Translations under genes and position numbers: made by a program
Shown: positions 16,729 through 24,405 of the stretch, one piece after another
Position numbering within the stretch: position 1 is the first letter of the stretch
How the letters are laid out: each line of letters begins with the position of its first letter
Source: JBBSHJ01 sp038253135
GTDB taxonomy: Bacteria; Actinomycetota; Actinomycetes; Mycobacteriales; QHCD01
Direction of reading: 5' to 3'
Assembly (NCBI GenBank): GCA_038253135.1
Contig: JBBSHJ010000001.1
Span: 50,817-114,816 of the forward strand
DNA: 64,000 nt
The notes under the pieces: generated by a model
Seen by the model: only the letters and a program-made list of their open reading frames with translations
What the model was told of the DNA's origin: nothing
Database searches by the model: none

Positions 16729-17292
16729 TCAGCCGTTCTGGTCCTCGCCCCAGCTATCGGTATAGCCGTCGGCATTGGTGGTGCCGTCGTTGTATTCGGC
16801 GACGCCGTGACCCTGATCGGCGCTCCACGTGTCGGTGTAACCCTGCGAGTCCGTGGTGCCGTCGTTGTACTGCGCGGTGCCGCTCGATGAGCTGGTGTCG
16901 CTGCCGGTGGTGTCGGACGCGCTCGGCGCGGAGCTGCTCGCGCTGTAGTCGGACTCGTCGGTGTTGTCGACGCCGCTGGCCGGGTAGTAGTGGCCCTCGC
17001 TGGCGACGTCGCTGGTGGCGCGGCCGATGGCGTCCGCGCCGATGGTGCCGGCGGTGCCGGTCTCGTGCCAGTCGACGCCGTCGGTGCTCTCTTCGTGGCT
17101 GACGAGGTTGCCGCTGTAGTCGGTGATGGTGAGCTCGTCGGCCTGACCGTCGCCGTTGTTGTCGGTGTAGTACTCGACCTGGTTGTCGCTGTAGATGACC
17201 GAGGTCTCGTCGTGGCCGTTGTTGTTCAGGTCGACCTCGGCCGCGCCGACGTCGTAGTGCGTGCCCTCGTAGTCAACATGCATATCGCTCAT
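16729..17292 (-). CDS. acidic, Gly/Asp/Tyr-rich repeat protein (DUF6802-like)
   Basis: The 187-residue protein is acidic and low in hydrophobics. Residues about 20-55 contain two Asp/Asn-rich loops, VDLNNNGHDET and DNNGDGQADEL, resembling calcium-binding DxDxDG/FG-GAP loops. The C-terminus holds two near-identical blocks, AQYNDGTTDSQGYTDTWS and AEYNDGTTNADGYTDSWG. No signal peptide or membrane segment is visible. It resembles the uncharacterised actinobacterial DUF6802 group. ATG at 17292 follows AAGGGA; the longer upstream frame has no family character. A strong terminator lies just downstream. Confidence 0.75.
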   Translation of the reverse strand: MSDMHVDYEGTHYDVGAAEVDLNNNGHDETSVIYSDNQVEYYTDNNGDGQADELTITDYSGNLVSHEESTDGVDWHETGTAGTIGADAIGRATSDVASEGHYYPASGVDNTDESDYSASSSAPSASDTTGSDTSSSSGTAQYNDGTTDSQGYTDTWSADQGHGVAEYNDGTTNADGYTDSWGEDQNG

Positions 17293-17741
17293 GGCGCTGG
17301 TCCCTTCGGATGTCGCGGTCAAGGTCGTCCCGAATCGGTGTTGGTCAGTTAGATGCCACCTCACCGCTTTGGTTCCGGCGGTGCTCTCCCCGAAGCGTGC
17401 CACCGTGCGCCGGACGGCGGGCGGGATTTCGCGTAGTGCCCGCTATGCCCGGTTCTGCCTCGCCGGTCAGCTCGTGATGCGCACCAGGCCGGCCGCGCCG
17501 GGTCCGAGCCCCGTCCCGTCGGCGCGCGAGCCTGAGGGCCCAAAATACCGCCCGTCGGCTCGGCGATGTCGTCAAGAAGAAGGTTGAGCGGCGCTCTTCT
17601 ACGTAGACGGCGTGCTGCTACGCATGCCTTGCGAAATCGATGGTGCGCTGGCCAGCCGGCCGCAGGAGAGGCACCACCAACACCGACAACCAGTGGACAT
17701 GCAGCTGCATCGTTGTCGGGCGGCATGAGTGCGGGTCTGAG
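17293..17741. other. gene-free stretch upstream of the acidic protein, ending at a tRNA fragment
   Basis: I see no convincing gene in these 449 bases. The part next to 17292 must contain the promoter and leader of the acidic protein gene. The rest is ordinary GC-rich DNA with a short inverted pair, AAGAAGA and TCTTCT, at about 17574-17600. It ends at the tRNA 3' fragment. Confidence 0.5.
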
Positions 17742-17782
17742 TGGTGGGCCGCCAGGGGCTCGAACCCTGAACCCGCAGATTA
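17742..17782 (-). other. tRNA 3'-end fragment: probable attachment site of an integrated element
   Basis: On the minus strand, 41 bases read as the 3' part of a tRNA. They comprise the 3' side of the anticodon loop and stem (TAATCTGC), the variable loop, a perfect T-arm (CAGGG-TTCGAGC-CCCTG), the acceptor strand GGCGGCCC and an encoded CCA. The 5' half is absent: upstream bases (AACTGCTAAAAG) do not form a D-arm. The sequence best fits tRNA-Lys (a loop ending TTTTAATC would complete it). tRNA 3' ends are the usual integration sites of tyrosine-recombinase elements, so this is probably an att remnant. Confidence 0.75.
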
Positions 17783-17802
17783 CTTTTAGCAGTTGCCTGC
17801 GG

Positions 17803-18537
17803 TTACTCGACCTTGCCGAAACCGCCGCACTCCAGCGGGGTGAGCGCCGCGCCGATGACAACCTTTTCGACGACTGCTTCCAGTGCGGCTTGCGCGTCGT
17901 CTGCGGCCGTGACCCTTCGCCTCTTCCACTGCCCCTCGATCTGCCTGCGCATATACTCGAGTTGGGACGGGCTGTACGACCTGCGGAGATCCTCCATTAC
18001 GACGTCGGCAGTGGCGACTAGGTCGACGCTCTTGCGCGCGGCGGTCAGGCTCGCCCACTGCTTGGCCAGAGCCGGATCTGCCGCTACCGCCGCCGCGGCC
18101 GCGGCGAGCGCCGCGGTCGCGGCCGCGATCTCGTCGCCGAACTTGTCTCCGCACGCCCTCCACTCCGACAGCTCGGCTGGCGAGGCCGTGCCGCACGCCT
18201 TCACTGTCCACGCGGAAGCGTGGGCGAACGCTGTCGCGTTGAGGTCGCGGTTGTGCTGGTGCGACGTGCGCAGGCTGTTGACGGTCGTCGTGAAGTCGCG
18301 CAGCGTCCCGCGGTGCTTTTGGGAAAATCCGGCCAGCGTCTGCACCTCGCTCGACCACGCCTCCTTCCACCACGTGTAGCAGGCCGACACGAGCGCCCGG
18401 AAATCGGGGCCCGACAGGACGTCGAACGTCCACGCGCGTACGTCGGGAGGGGTCAGCGCCTCGCCTGTCGCCGCAGCCGTGCTCCGAACGACTCCCGCGA
18501 TGTCGGCCGCGAGAGCGTCCAGATCAGCGGGCGGCAC
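17803..18537 (-). CDS. unrecognised helical protein, second gene of an island operon
   Basis: The 244-residue protein matches no family I recognise. It appears all-helical. LDALAADIAGVVRS leads into aromatic ACYTWWKEAWSSEVQTLAGF, then a conserved-looking HQHNRDLNATAFAHASAWTV, an alanine-rich coiled stretch (about residues 145-175) and a basic QLEYMRRQIEGQWKRRRV. No signal peptide or membrane segment is seen. GTG at 18537 lies 14 bases inside the end of the upstream gene, so the two are translationally coupled. It sits just inside the tRNA-type attachment fragment, the usual place for element cargo. Confidence 0.6.
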   Translation of the reverse strand: MPPADLDALAADIAGVVRSTAAATGEALTPPDVRAWTFDVLSGPDFRALVSACYTWWKEAWSSEVQTLAGFSQKHRGTLRDFTTTVNSLRTSHQHNRDLNATAFAHASAWTVKACGTASPAELSEWRACGDKFGDEIAAATAALAAAAAAVAADPALAKQWASLTAARKSVDLVATADVVMEDLRRSYSPSQLEYMRRQIEGQWKRRRVTAADDAQAALEAVVEKVVIGAALTPLECGGFGKVE

Positions 18538-19261
18538 GGCCGTCCTGCTTCGGGCCTCGGACACCGGACGCGCGGACCGGGTCCAAGTAAGGCCCTCGTA
18601 GGTTGAACACGACATGGAACTCCGGCAGCAGGTCGCCCTGCTGCAGCGTCTCGCCTGGGAAACGGTATGGCGTGAATGGAAGCTCGATGCCGAGTTGATC
18701 GATCCAAGCGCGGCCCCGTCGGCCGTCGGGCGTGACGCTGCGGACTTGCCCGGTGAACTTGCGGGGCTCGCCATCGGGGGTCGACGCCACGTACGCGGCG
18801 ACGATCCGCGTAGACACCGAAGCGGCACTGCGGTTGAGCTCGTCGAACTGGTCGAGCGCCGCCCGCAGCCGCCCGAGATGGAACAGCGCAAGCCCGCGCA
18901 GGAAGTCGGCCCGATAAGCGTCGAACGCCCTCGCGCCGCCGGTCACCGCGAGCAGGTCCAGAGCCTGCTCCCAATCGCTGTTCGTGAATGCGAGGGCTTG
19001 CCGCTCCCCGCGCATGAACCGGTCGCCCGTTCGGGTCAGCCAGAACAGATCGAACATCAGGCGAGAGCAACGCCAGTCCTGCTGCACCGCGGCCGGCGCG
19101 GCCATCAGCCGTGCAAGCGCGGATGCCGCGCCGGCGGCATCCCACGACTCACCCTGCAGCGCTGACTCGCGGAGCGCCAGCAGGTAGTACGCCGCGGGGT
19201 CGTCGTTCGCGGCGAGCCGGTCGAGGTGTTCGCGTTCAAGCCCAGGGTCCTGGGCGAGCAT
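18524..19261 (-). CDS. unrecognised TPR-like protein with a C-terminal OB/cold-shock-like domain
   Basis: The first 150 of 245 residues are helical repeats of TPR character (NDDPAAYYLLALRESALQGE, WEQALDLLAVTGG, YRADFLRGLALFHLGRLRAALDQFDEL). The last 75 residues look like a small beta-barrel: FTGQVRSVTPDGRRGRAWID, then QQGDLLPEFHVVFNLRGPYL, which resembles a cold-shock or S1-like nucleic-acid-binding fold. A stop codon lies five codons upstream of ATG 19261, so the start is firm unless the gene is truncated. It is coupled to the helical gene that follows. The combination suggests an RNA/DNA-sensing accessory module, but the function is unknown. Confidence 0.6.
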   Translation of the reverse strand: MLAQDPGLEREHLDRLAANDDPAAYYLLALRESALQGESWDAAGAASALARLMAAPAAVQQDWRCSRLMFDLFWLTRTGDRFMRGERQALAFTNSDWEQALDLLAVTGGARAFDAYRADFLRGLALFHLGRLRAALDQFDELNRSAASVSTRIVAAYVASTPDGEPRKFTGQVRSVTPDGRRGRAWIDQLGIELPFTPYRFPGETLQQGDLLPEFHVVFNLRGPYLDPVRASGVRGPKQDGRAAR

Positions 19262-19381
19262 CAGGAGACGTTCCTACGTCCAGACAGCCACCGCAGAACG
19301 TCTTTCTATGCCGCTGTCCGGCTCACCCAGGTAGCCGATGATGGAAGCCACGTTGATGCGGCCACCTGATCCAACGGAAAC

Positions 19382-19516
19382 TCACCGAGCTGCCCGAGAA
19401 GGGCCTTCTGGAAGCACCCGGTGCAGCGCTACCGCAGCCTCGGTTAGATGGATGCCGACGAACTCGACTACCGAAACCGTCCTCGCGTCCAGGCTCACGA
19501 CTACTTGTCGCACCAT
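19382..19516 (-). CDS. possible 44-residue small protein
   Basis: ATG at 19516 is preceded by AAAGG at good distance and opens a 44-codon frame (MVRQVVVSLDARTVSVVEFV, ending GPSRAAR). Third codon positions are GC-rich. I recognise no family and see no partner gene. It lies head-to-head with the small secreted protein gene. It is the only candidate in the 328-base gap between the TPR-like gene and the secreted protein. Confidence 0.25.
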   Translation of the reverse strand: MVRQVVVSLDARTVSVVEFVGIHLTEAAVALHRVLPEGPSRAAR

Positions 19517-19589
19517 TGAACCTTTCGGGGCCGGCGACCGTAAGGAAAAGGGAGAGGCGACTCCTTCGCCACTCCTCCGGAGGTTTCTC

Positions 19590-19871
19590 ATGCGTCGAAC
19601 AGCAGCTCTCGTCATGGTCACAGGCGCGGTTTTCTTTGGCGCCCCCACGGGAGCGTTCGCCGCCCCGAACCCCAGTGGGACGGGTCATCCGAACCAGGAC
19701 TGCGCCGACATCGAGGCGGCCGGCGGCCAGGTGCCGGGCCACTCCAACACGTCGCCGGGCTCGCCGTTCAACGAGGCAGGGATCGACAGCCCGAACGGCG
19801 GGATCGGCGGGCAGCACTACAACGAGACCAGCCAGTACGACGTCGCCTGCTTCCAGGTTTCGCACCACTGA
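19590..19871 (+). CDS. small secreted protein
   Basis: The 93-residue product has a Sec signal peptide (MRRTAALVMVTGAVFFGAPT then GAFA, likely cleavage before APN). The mature part is Gly/Asn/Ser-rich with two cysteines (QDCADIE and DVACFQ), probably a disulfide. GSPFNEAGIDS, GGQHYN and SQYDVACFQ recall a widespread actinobacterial family of short exported proteins of unknown role. ATG at 19590 follows CGGAGG at seven bases, which rules out the longer upstream frame. Confidence 0.8.
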   Translation: MRRTAALVMVTGAVFFGAPTGAFAAPNPSGTGHPNQDCADIEAAGGQVPGHSNTSPGSPFNEAGIDSPNGGIGGQHYNETSQYDVACFQVSHH

Positions 19872-19953
19872 GAGGGGCGTGGGAGCGACCGCCGGCACGG
19901 CAGGGCTAGCGCGGAAGGCTCCCTTATGGCGCGGCCTGGAGCATCGTTCCTCC

Positions 19954-20346
19954 CTAATTGCGGTAACCGGCCGCGGTCCGGGGGCCGAACCGAGAATCGA
20001 GCCGCACGTCGGCGCTCGACGGCTCAGGCGGGAGCTTGTAGTAAACGCTGGCGACGTAAATGTCAACGCGGGTGATCTTGCTCGGCGGCTTGCCTGTCAT
20101 CCCAGCAGCGATCGCGACAGCCTGTTCTAGCCACGCTCTCCGCCGCGCCTCCAGCACGGCCGTCTGGTGGCCGATCTGGAGATGTAACGAGCGCATGACA
20201 AGGCGCCGTTGCGCGGCGTGCTTCACTTGCGGTGTGCGGCCACCGTGGGCCGCGCAGACGGTCGCGCCGAGGATGGCGAACGCCTTACACTCGGCGCCGT
20301 TGGAGCGGTGCGCGGAGCACCGGCGCCCTTGCCGAACGCGGGCCAT
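19954..20346 (-). CDS. HGG-motif protein with Cys/His cluster, mobile-element type
   Basis: The 130-residue protein begins with a possible zinc site: CSAHRSNGAECKA then VCAAHGGRTPQVKHAAQRRL. The AHGG-R-x-P-Q-V pattern is common in small proteins of actinophages and integrated elements, where its role is unknown. The second half is basic and helical. I chose ATG 20346 because the family-like RVRQGRRCSAHRSN follows directly. Its presence supports the mobile origin of this island. Confidence 0.6.
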   Translation of the reverse strand: MARVRQGRRCSAHRSNGAECKAFAILGATVCAAHGGRTPQVKHAAQRRLVMRSLHLQIGHQTAVLEARRRAWLEQAVAIAAGMTGKPPSKITRVDIYVASVYYKLPPEPSSADVRLDSRFGPRTAAGYRN

Positions 20347-20506
20347 ATGCGCCTCACACACTCCCAAGCTTCCGATAGGGACACTCCCAAGTATCCCAGC
20401 GGTAGGGCCGCGACCATTGATCATCCGCGCGAGATGCCGTCATGTGGTCACGGTCGGATGTGCGGATGGTTCGTACGGTCGGAGGTTCGCCTGGTGCGCA
20501 CGGTTC

Positions 20507-20896
20507 CTACAGCCGGATGTTCCCGTGACTCGGCGACTCGTTGGCATCCTGAATCCGAGAACGGAAGGTCTGCTCGACCCGGATCGGCGGCTCACCGAGG
20601 ACGAGATCCTGGAGCGGGTTCGCCCGTTGGCGGAGCAGTTGGCGAAGGCTGTTCTGAGCCCGAACGACGGTCTGCTGCCGCTGTACATCTGTGCCGGGTC
20701 GCAGTGCCTTGAGTACGACCTCTCGCCCGTCGCTGAGGCGGAGCCCGAACACCGCGCCAACTACACCATCGGTGAACAGAACCGCGTCGATGCCCAACCC
20801 CAACCGTTCCCGCACATGGCTGGCGAGCCAGTCGCGTACGTGCTCGACCGTGGTTGCACCGAGGATGTCGCGCTGCGCACCGCTGATCTCGTCCAC
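20507..20896 (-). pseudogene. N-terminal fragment of a phosphotransferase-like (APH fold) protein
   Basis: From GTG 20896, the first 70 residues look like the N-lobe of an APH-family kinase: EHVRDWLASHVRERLGLGID, then VGAVFGLRLSDGREVVLKAL, whose last lysine would be the ATP-binding one. After about residue 80 (near 20690) the match stops. In the opposite direction a different coding-like frame is open (20525-20690, with DPDRRLTEDEILERVRPLAE). The catalytic half of the kinase is gone. I read this as a junction of two gene fragments. Confidence 0.45.
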
Positions 20897-21073
20897 CAAG
20901 GCAGGCTAGCCGGTGCCGAGCCGACGTCGATCCCGCTTGTTGCGAGCGTGATGCAGGCACATGTACATCGTCGAATCGTTCTTGGCCGTCGAGTGGCCCG
21001 GCGGGCGCGCGGCTGCACTCGGTAAAGCCAAGCCCACGGAAGGTTTGGTACACACCAGACCAGGGGGACCGGC

Positions 21074-21388
21074 TTACGGTCGCCCGTCCGCCTCGGGTTC
21101 CGGCGCTGGCAGGATCTGCAGCTCGAAGGTGCTCACTCGGCGGCGGAGCCGCCGACTGCTTTCCCGCTCCCGCACCACGCGTGCCGTCTTCTTTCCCTGC
21201 ACAGGGCGAACATGGATCTTCCAGGGACGGTCTCGGCCGTACCACTCAACCTGGAAGCGCCAGCCGTCAGCGTGGGGTGCGATGCTGCCCCCGAGCCGAG
21301 TTGTGTCGAGGACGTACCTGATGGTGTCGTACGAATCGAGACGAACGGGGATCGCTGGTCCCTTCAGGTACGGTGCCAAGCCTCCCAT
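21074..21388 (-). CDS. hypothetical protein, about 104 residues
   Basis: A minus-strand frame opens at ATG 21388 (a TTG at 21403 is also possible). The product has PIPVRLDSYDTIRYVLDTTR, DGWRFQVEWYGRDRPWKIHV and a very basic RVVRERESSRRLRRRV. The first half looks like a beta-rich domain and the second like a charged tail. I recognise no family. The codon use is less GC-biased than that of its neighbours, in line with the island. About 185 bp without a recognisable gene separate it from the kinase fragment. Confidence 0.35.
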   Translation of the reverse strand: MGGLAPYLKGPAIPVRLDSYDTIRYVLDTTRLGGSIAPHADGWRFQVEWYGRDRPWKIHVRPVQGKKTARVVRERESSRRLRRRVSTFELQILPAPEPEADGRP

Positions 21389-21622
21389 TTCGTGGTGAGT
21401 CAAATTCCCGCCTGCCGGTTCTGGTGCTTGACCAGTACAGGATCGACGGGGCAGCTGCGATCAGATCGGAAGTGGACATGCTTGGAGGAATCACAGCACG
21501 CGCGGAGCTGGTCGCTCGTTCTTGAAAGCGACCTGAGTCAGCGTGTCACGAACGGCTCATATCGCTGGATTCTCGCCGCCATCAATGCTGGCGTGGCGGA
21601 CAGATGCGCAACGTCAGCGACT

Positions 21623-21766
21623 TCATCCCGTCACGGATCTCGCCTCGCTATATCCACAAGTTTGGTGCTCGGGCCCCCGCCCCAGCATCCTGGCCACCGC
21701 CTCCTGTACGAGATCCCCCGCGGCGTCCCGCGACCCGGTCAGCACGAACTGGCCTTGACGTGCTCG
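21623..21766 (-). pseudogene. fragment of an ECF (SigE-like) sigma factor
   Basis: On the minus strand, GQFVLTGSRDAAGDLVQEAV followed by ARML reads like region 2 of SigE-family ECF sigma factors, where LLTGDRxxAEDLVQxAL is conserved. The frame ends 20 residues later, and upstream it runs into the antisense of the transposase remnant. It is probably a sigma gene interrupted by the insertion sequence. The remaining bases of 21404-21800 hold nothing else recognisable. Confidence 0.4.
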
Positions 21767-21799
21767 TCGTGATCCCGGACGCGCATGTGTCTGACTTCT

Positions 21800-22326
21800 C
21801 ACGAGCAGCGTTGCTGGTGGCACAAGATCGGCAACATCCTGGCCGCGCTGCCCACCTCCGCGCACCCCGGCGCCAAGGCCGCCCTCGCGGAGATCTACCA
21901 CGCCGAGGACCGCGACCACGCCGTCACGGCGGTCCAGGCGTTCGCCGCCGACTACGGGGCCAAGTGGCCCAAGGCGACCGCCAAGATCACCGACGACCTC
22001 GACGTGCTGCTGGCCTTCTACGACTACCCCGCCGAGCACTGGATTCACTTGCGGACCACGAATCCGATCGAGTCAACGTTCGCCACCGTCCGACTGCGGC
22101 AGCGGGTCACCAAGGGCCCCGGCTCGCGGGCTGCCGGGATCGCGATGGCATTCAAGCTCATCGAGTCAGCACAGACGAGATGGCGTGCGGTGAACGCGCC
22201 TCACCTCGTCGCCCTCGTCCGCGCCGGCGCCAGATTCGAGAAGGGCAAACTCCTCGAAAGACCCGACGAATCAGAAGCTGACCAGCAAGTCGCGTGACAC
22301 GCCGATCCACAGGTCTTGACTATTTC
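21800..22326 (+). mobile_element. IS256-family insertion sequence, 3' remnant (mutator-type transposase)
   Basis: From about 21800 to the stop at 22297 the frame matches the C-terminal 165 residues of IS256 transposases. RCWWHKIGNILAALPTSAHP comes first, then DYPAEHWIHLRTTNPIESTF with the catalytic Glu context, then AMAFKLIESAQTRWRAVNAP. The N-terminal two-thirds, including both catalytic Asp residues, is missing. The bases after the stop (GATCCACAGGTCTTGACTAT, to about 22326) resemble the terminal inverted repeat of such elements, so the right end is retained. It cannot transpose by itself. Confidence 0.85.
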
Positions 22327-22388
22327 TCTATGGTAACCATATCGGGATCAGGACTAACCCCGAGCGGTAATGCCGCGGGCAATTCAGG

Positions 22389-24218
22389 TCAGTAGGACAC
22401 GCCGGTGCCGCGCGGGTAGAGCACGGACGACCCGTCGGATGTTGGTACGTCGACCGGCAATTTCCCGACGGGCTGCGTACCGAAGACGACATCGGCGATC
22501 GCGTGCAGCGACAGGGTCGAATAGCTGCTGGCCCCGATAAAGACCATGGCGTCGTCATAATACGCGATGTCGTAGGGGGTTCCGACGGCGACCGGGATGA
22601 TCGGCTTGCCGGTCGCGACCAGCGAATTGACGAGGTTCTGCTGGGCCGAATTCCCCCACGCGTTGTTGGTCAGCACGATGGTCGCGTCGCTGGCCCGGGC
22701 GGCCTCGACGACCAGCTCGATGACTCGCGCGCTCGGCGTCGTGCCGGCGTAGAACTGCTGCGTCGTGACGCCATAGGCGGCTACCGCGTCCGACAGGGTC
22801 TTGGTCGAGCCGGAGCCCCACCCGGTGACCAGCACCTTCTGGCCGGACTGGGCCGTGAGCGGCAGCACCCCGGCATTCTTGACCAGCGTGATCGTACGGG
22901 CCGTGATGGCCTTCATCGCGCTCGACTGCGCGCCGGTGCCGACCCGCGCTGCCGCCTGCGTGGCATCGACCAGCGGATGGTCGGTCATGCCGCGGCGCAC
23001 CTTGAGGGCGAGAATGCGCGACACCGACTCGTCGATCCGCCGCTCGGTCAGCCGCCCGGAGCCGACCGCGTCCAGAACGGCACGGAATGCGCCGTCCATA
23101 TCGGTCGGCATCAACGCCTGATCCACCCCGGCCTCGAGGGCGAGCAGCACCCGCTCGGTCGCGCCATAAGCATCCAGCGCCGCCGCATTCAGCGCGTCGG
23201 TGATGACCACGCCGTTGTAGCGCAGCTGACGCCGCAGCAGGTTGGTCACGATCGGCCGCGACAGGCTCGCCGGGCGCCCGCTCGGATCCAGCGACGGTGC
23301 GACGATGTGCGCCGCCATCACGGTGTCGCACCCGGCGGCGATCGCGGCCCGGAACGGCGGCACGTCGGTGCGCAGGAAGGTGGCTCGGCTCTGGTCGCTC
23401 ACCGCGATGCCGTTGTCGGTGTTGACGGTCGTGCTGCCAAGGCCCGGGAAGTGCTTCACCGAGTCACCGATGTCGGACGTGTGGTAGCCCCCAACCGCGG
23501 CGGCCGCGTAGGACGCCACCGCCTCGGGGTCATCTCCGAACGAGCGGGTGCCGTCAGCGCTGTTGGCCGGGTTGGTGTTGACGTCGACGACCGGCGCGTC
23601 ATCGAGATTGATCCCGATGGCCGCCAGCTGCTCGGCCACGACCGATGCCGCGGTGCCCGCATCGATGGGGTCACGCGTCGCACCGAGCGCCATGTTGCCG
23701 GGTGAGGGGACGAACGGCGCCGGCACGCGGGTGACCAGGCCGCCCTCCTCGTCGGTGCTGATGACGAGCGGGACGCCGCTGTCGTCCAGCGCCGCCCGCT
23801 GCAGTCCGTTGGACAGCGTCGCGATCTGTTCCGGGTCGACGAGGCTGCCGGTCCAGGAGAAGTAGATGACGCCGCCGAGGTGGTATTTCGCCACGGCTTG
23901 CGCCGCGGTGTCGACGCCGTACATCTTCTGATTCGCCGTGACGTACGCCGTGTTGGTGCTGGCGGCGCTCTCGCCGTAGACGTAGTTGACGAAGAGCTGG
24001 CCGACCCTCTGCTCCAGGGTGAGCCCGGCGAGCAACGTGCGGACCTGTTCGGCGACCGGCTTCGGCCGGCTCGAGTCGACCGCGGCACCCCCGGGCGGCC
24101 GGGCCGCCGCCGCTGAGCTGGATGCCAGCGCCGCCACACCGACACCGACGGCGCCGCCGAGCGCGGCCCGGCGCGAGACGGCCGGTAATGGACCGCGATC
24201 TGATCTGTGCGTGCCCAT
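22389..24218 (-). CDS. Tat-exported glycoside hydrolase family 3 protein (beta-N-acetylhexosaminidase-like)
   Basis: The 609-residue protein starts with a twin-arginine-type signal (AVSRRAALGGAVGVGVAALA) and an alanine-rich cleavage region. The GH3 barrel shows GGLVTRVPAPF, SVKHFPGLGSTTVNTDNG and YNGVVITDALNAAAL, whose Asp is the expected nucleophile. A C-terminal GH3 domain (about residues 430-600) follows. NagZ-type enzymes normally have KHFPGHG and a DSH triad loop; here these are FPGLG and NTDNG, so the acid/base must differ from classical NagZ. It probably acts on peptidoglycan or chitin fragments outside the membrane. It stands alone, divergent from nrdA. Confidence 0.88.
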   Translation of the reverse strand: MGTHRSDRGPLPAVSRRAALGGAVGVGVAALASSSAAAARPPGGAAVDSSRPKPVAEQVRTLLAGLTLEQRVGQLFVNYVYGESAASTNTAYVTANQKMYGVDTAAQAVAKYHLGGVIYFSWTGSLVDPEQIATLSNGLQRAALDDSGVPLVISTDEEGGLVTRVPAPFVPSPGNMALGATRDPIDAGTAASVVAEQLAAIGINLDDAPVVDVNTNPANSADGTRSFGDDPEAVASYAAAAVGGYHTSDIGDSVKHFPGLGSTTVNTDNGIAVSDQSRATFLRTDVPPFRAAIAAGCDTVMAAHIVAPSLDPSGRPASLSRPIVTNLLRRQLRYNGVVITDALNAAALDAYGATERVLLALEAGVDQALMPTDMDGAFRAVLDAVGSGRLTERRIDESVSRILALKVRRGMTDHPLVDATQAAARVGTGAQSSAMKAITARTITLVKNAGVLPLTAQSGQKVLVTGWGSGSTKTLSDAVAAYGVTTQQFYAGTTPSARVIELVVEAARASDATIVLTNNAWGNSAQQNLVNSLVATGKPIIPVAVGTPYDIAYYDDAMVFIGASSYSTLSLHAIADVVFGTQPVGKLPVDVPTSDGSSVLYPRGTGVSY

Positions 24219-24283
24219 GCGCCATCCTCCGGAAATCAGGCCGTGCGAAGCGTACTCGTCCCACGTCGTGGGACGACACGCCT

Positions 24284-24329
24284 ACAACATGTTGCTGCAC
24301 TGCAGTGTCAGAGCCACGACATATGGTGT
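24284..24329 (+). promoter_or_regulatory. pair of NrdR-box-like palindromes upstream of nrdA
   Basis: Two imperfect palindromes, one around ACAACATGTTG (24284-24294) and one ACGACATATGGTGT (24316-24329), have centres 33 bp apart, about three helical turns. NrdR binds tandem 16-bp boxes of the form ACAnnATATnTTGTGT-like at this spacing in front of ribonucleotide reductase operons. The nrdA start is 77 bases downstream. The match is by eye; the first box is shorter than the consensus. Confidence 0.5.
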
Positions 24330-24405
24330 CTAACTGCAGCTGGTTCGCCCGGCCCCTCCGGGTCGGGCGTCGCACGGAGCCCACGGGCCCGAAGAGGAGA
24401 GAGCC

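Noticed and set aside
17742..17782. A functional tRNA gene
   Set aside because: Only the 3' half is present. The acceptor 5' strand, D-arm and 5' anticodon stem are missing, so it is an attachment-site fragment.
24219..24405. Cobalamin riboswitch upstream of the ribonucleotide reductase
   Set aside because: B12 riboswitches regulate reductases in some actinobacteria, but this 187-bp region has no B12-box-like sequence, and NrdR-like boxes explain the site better.
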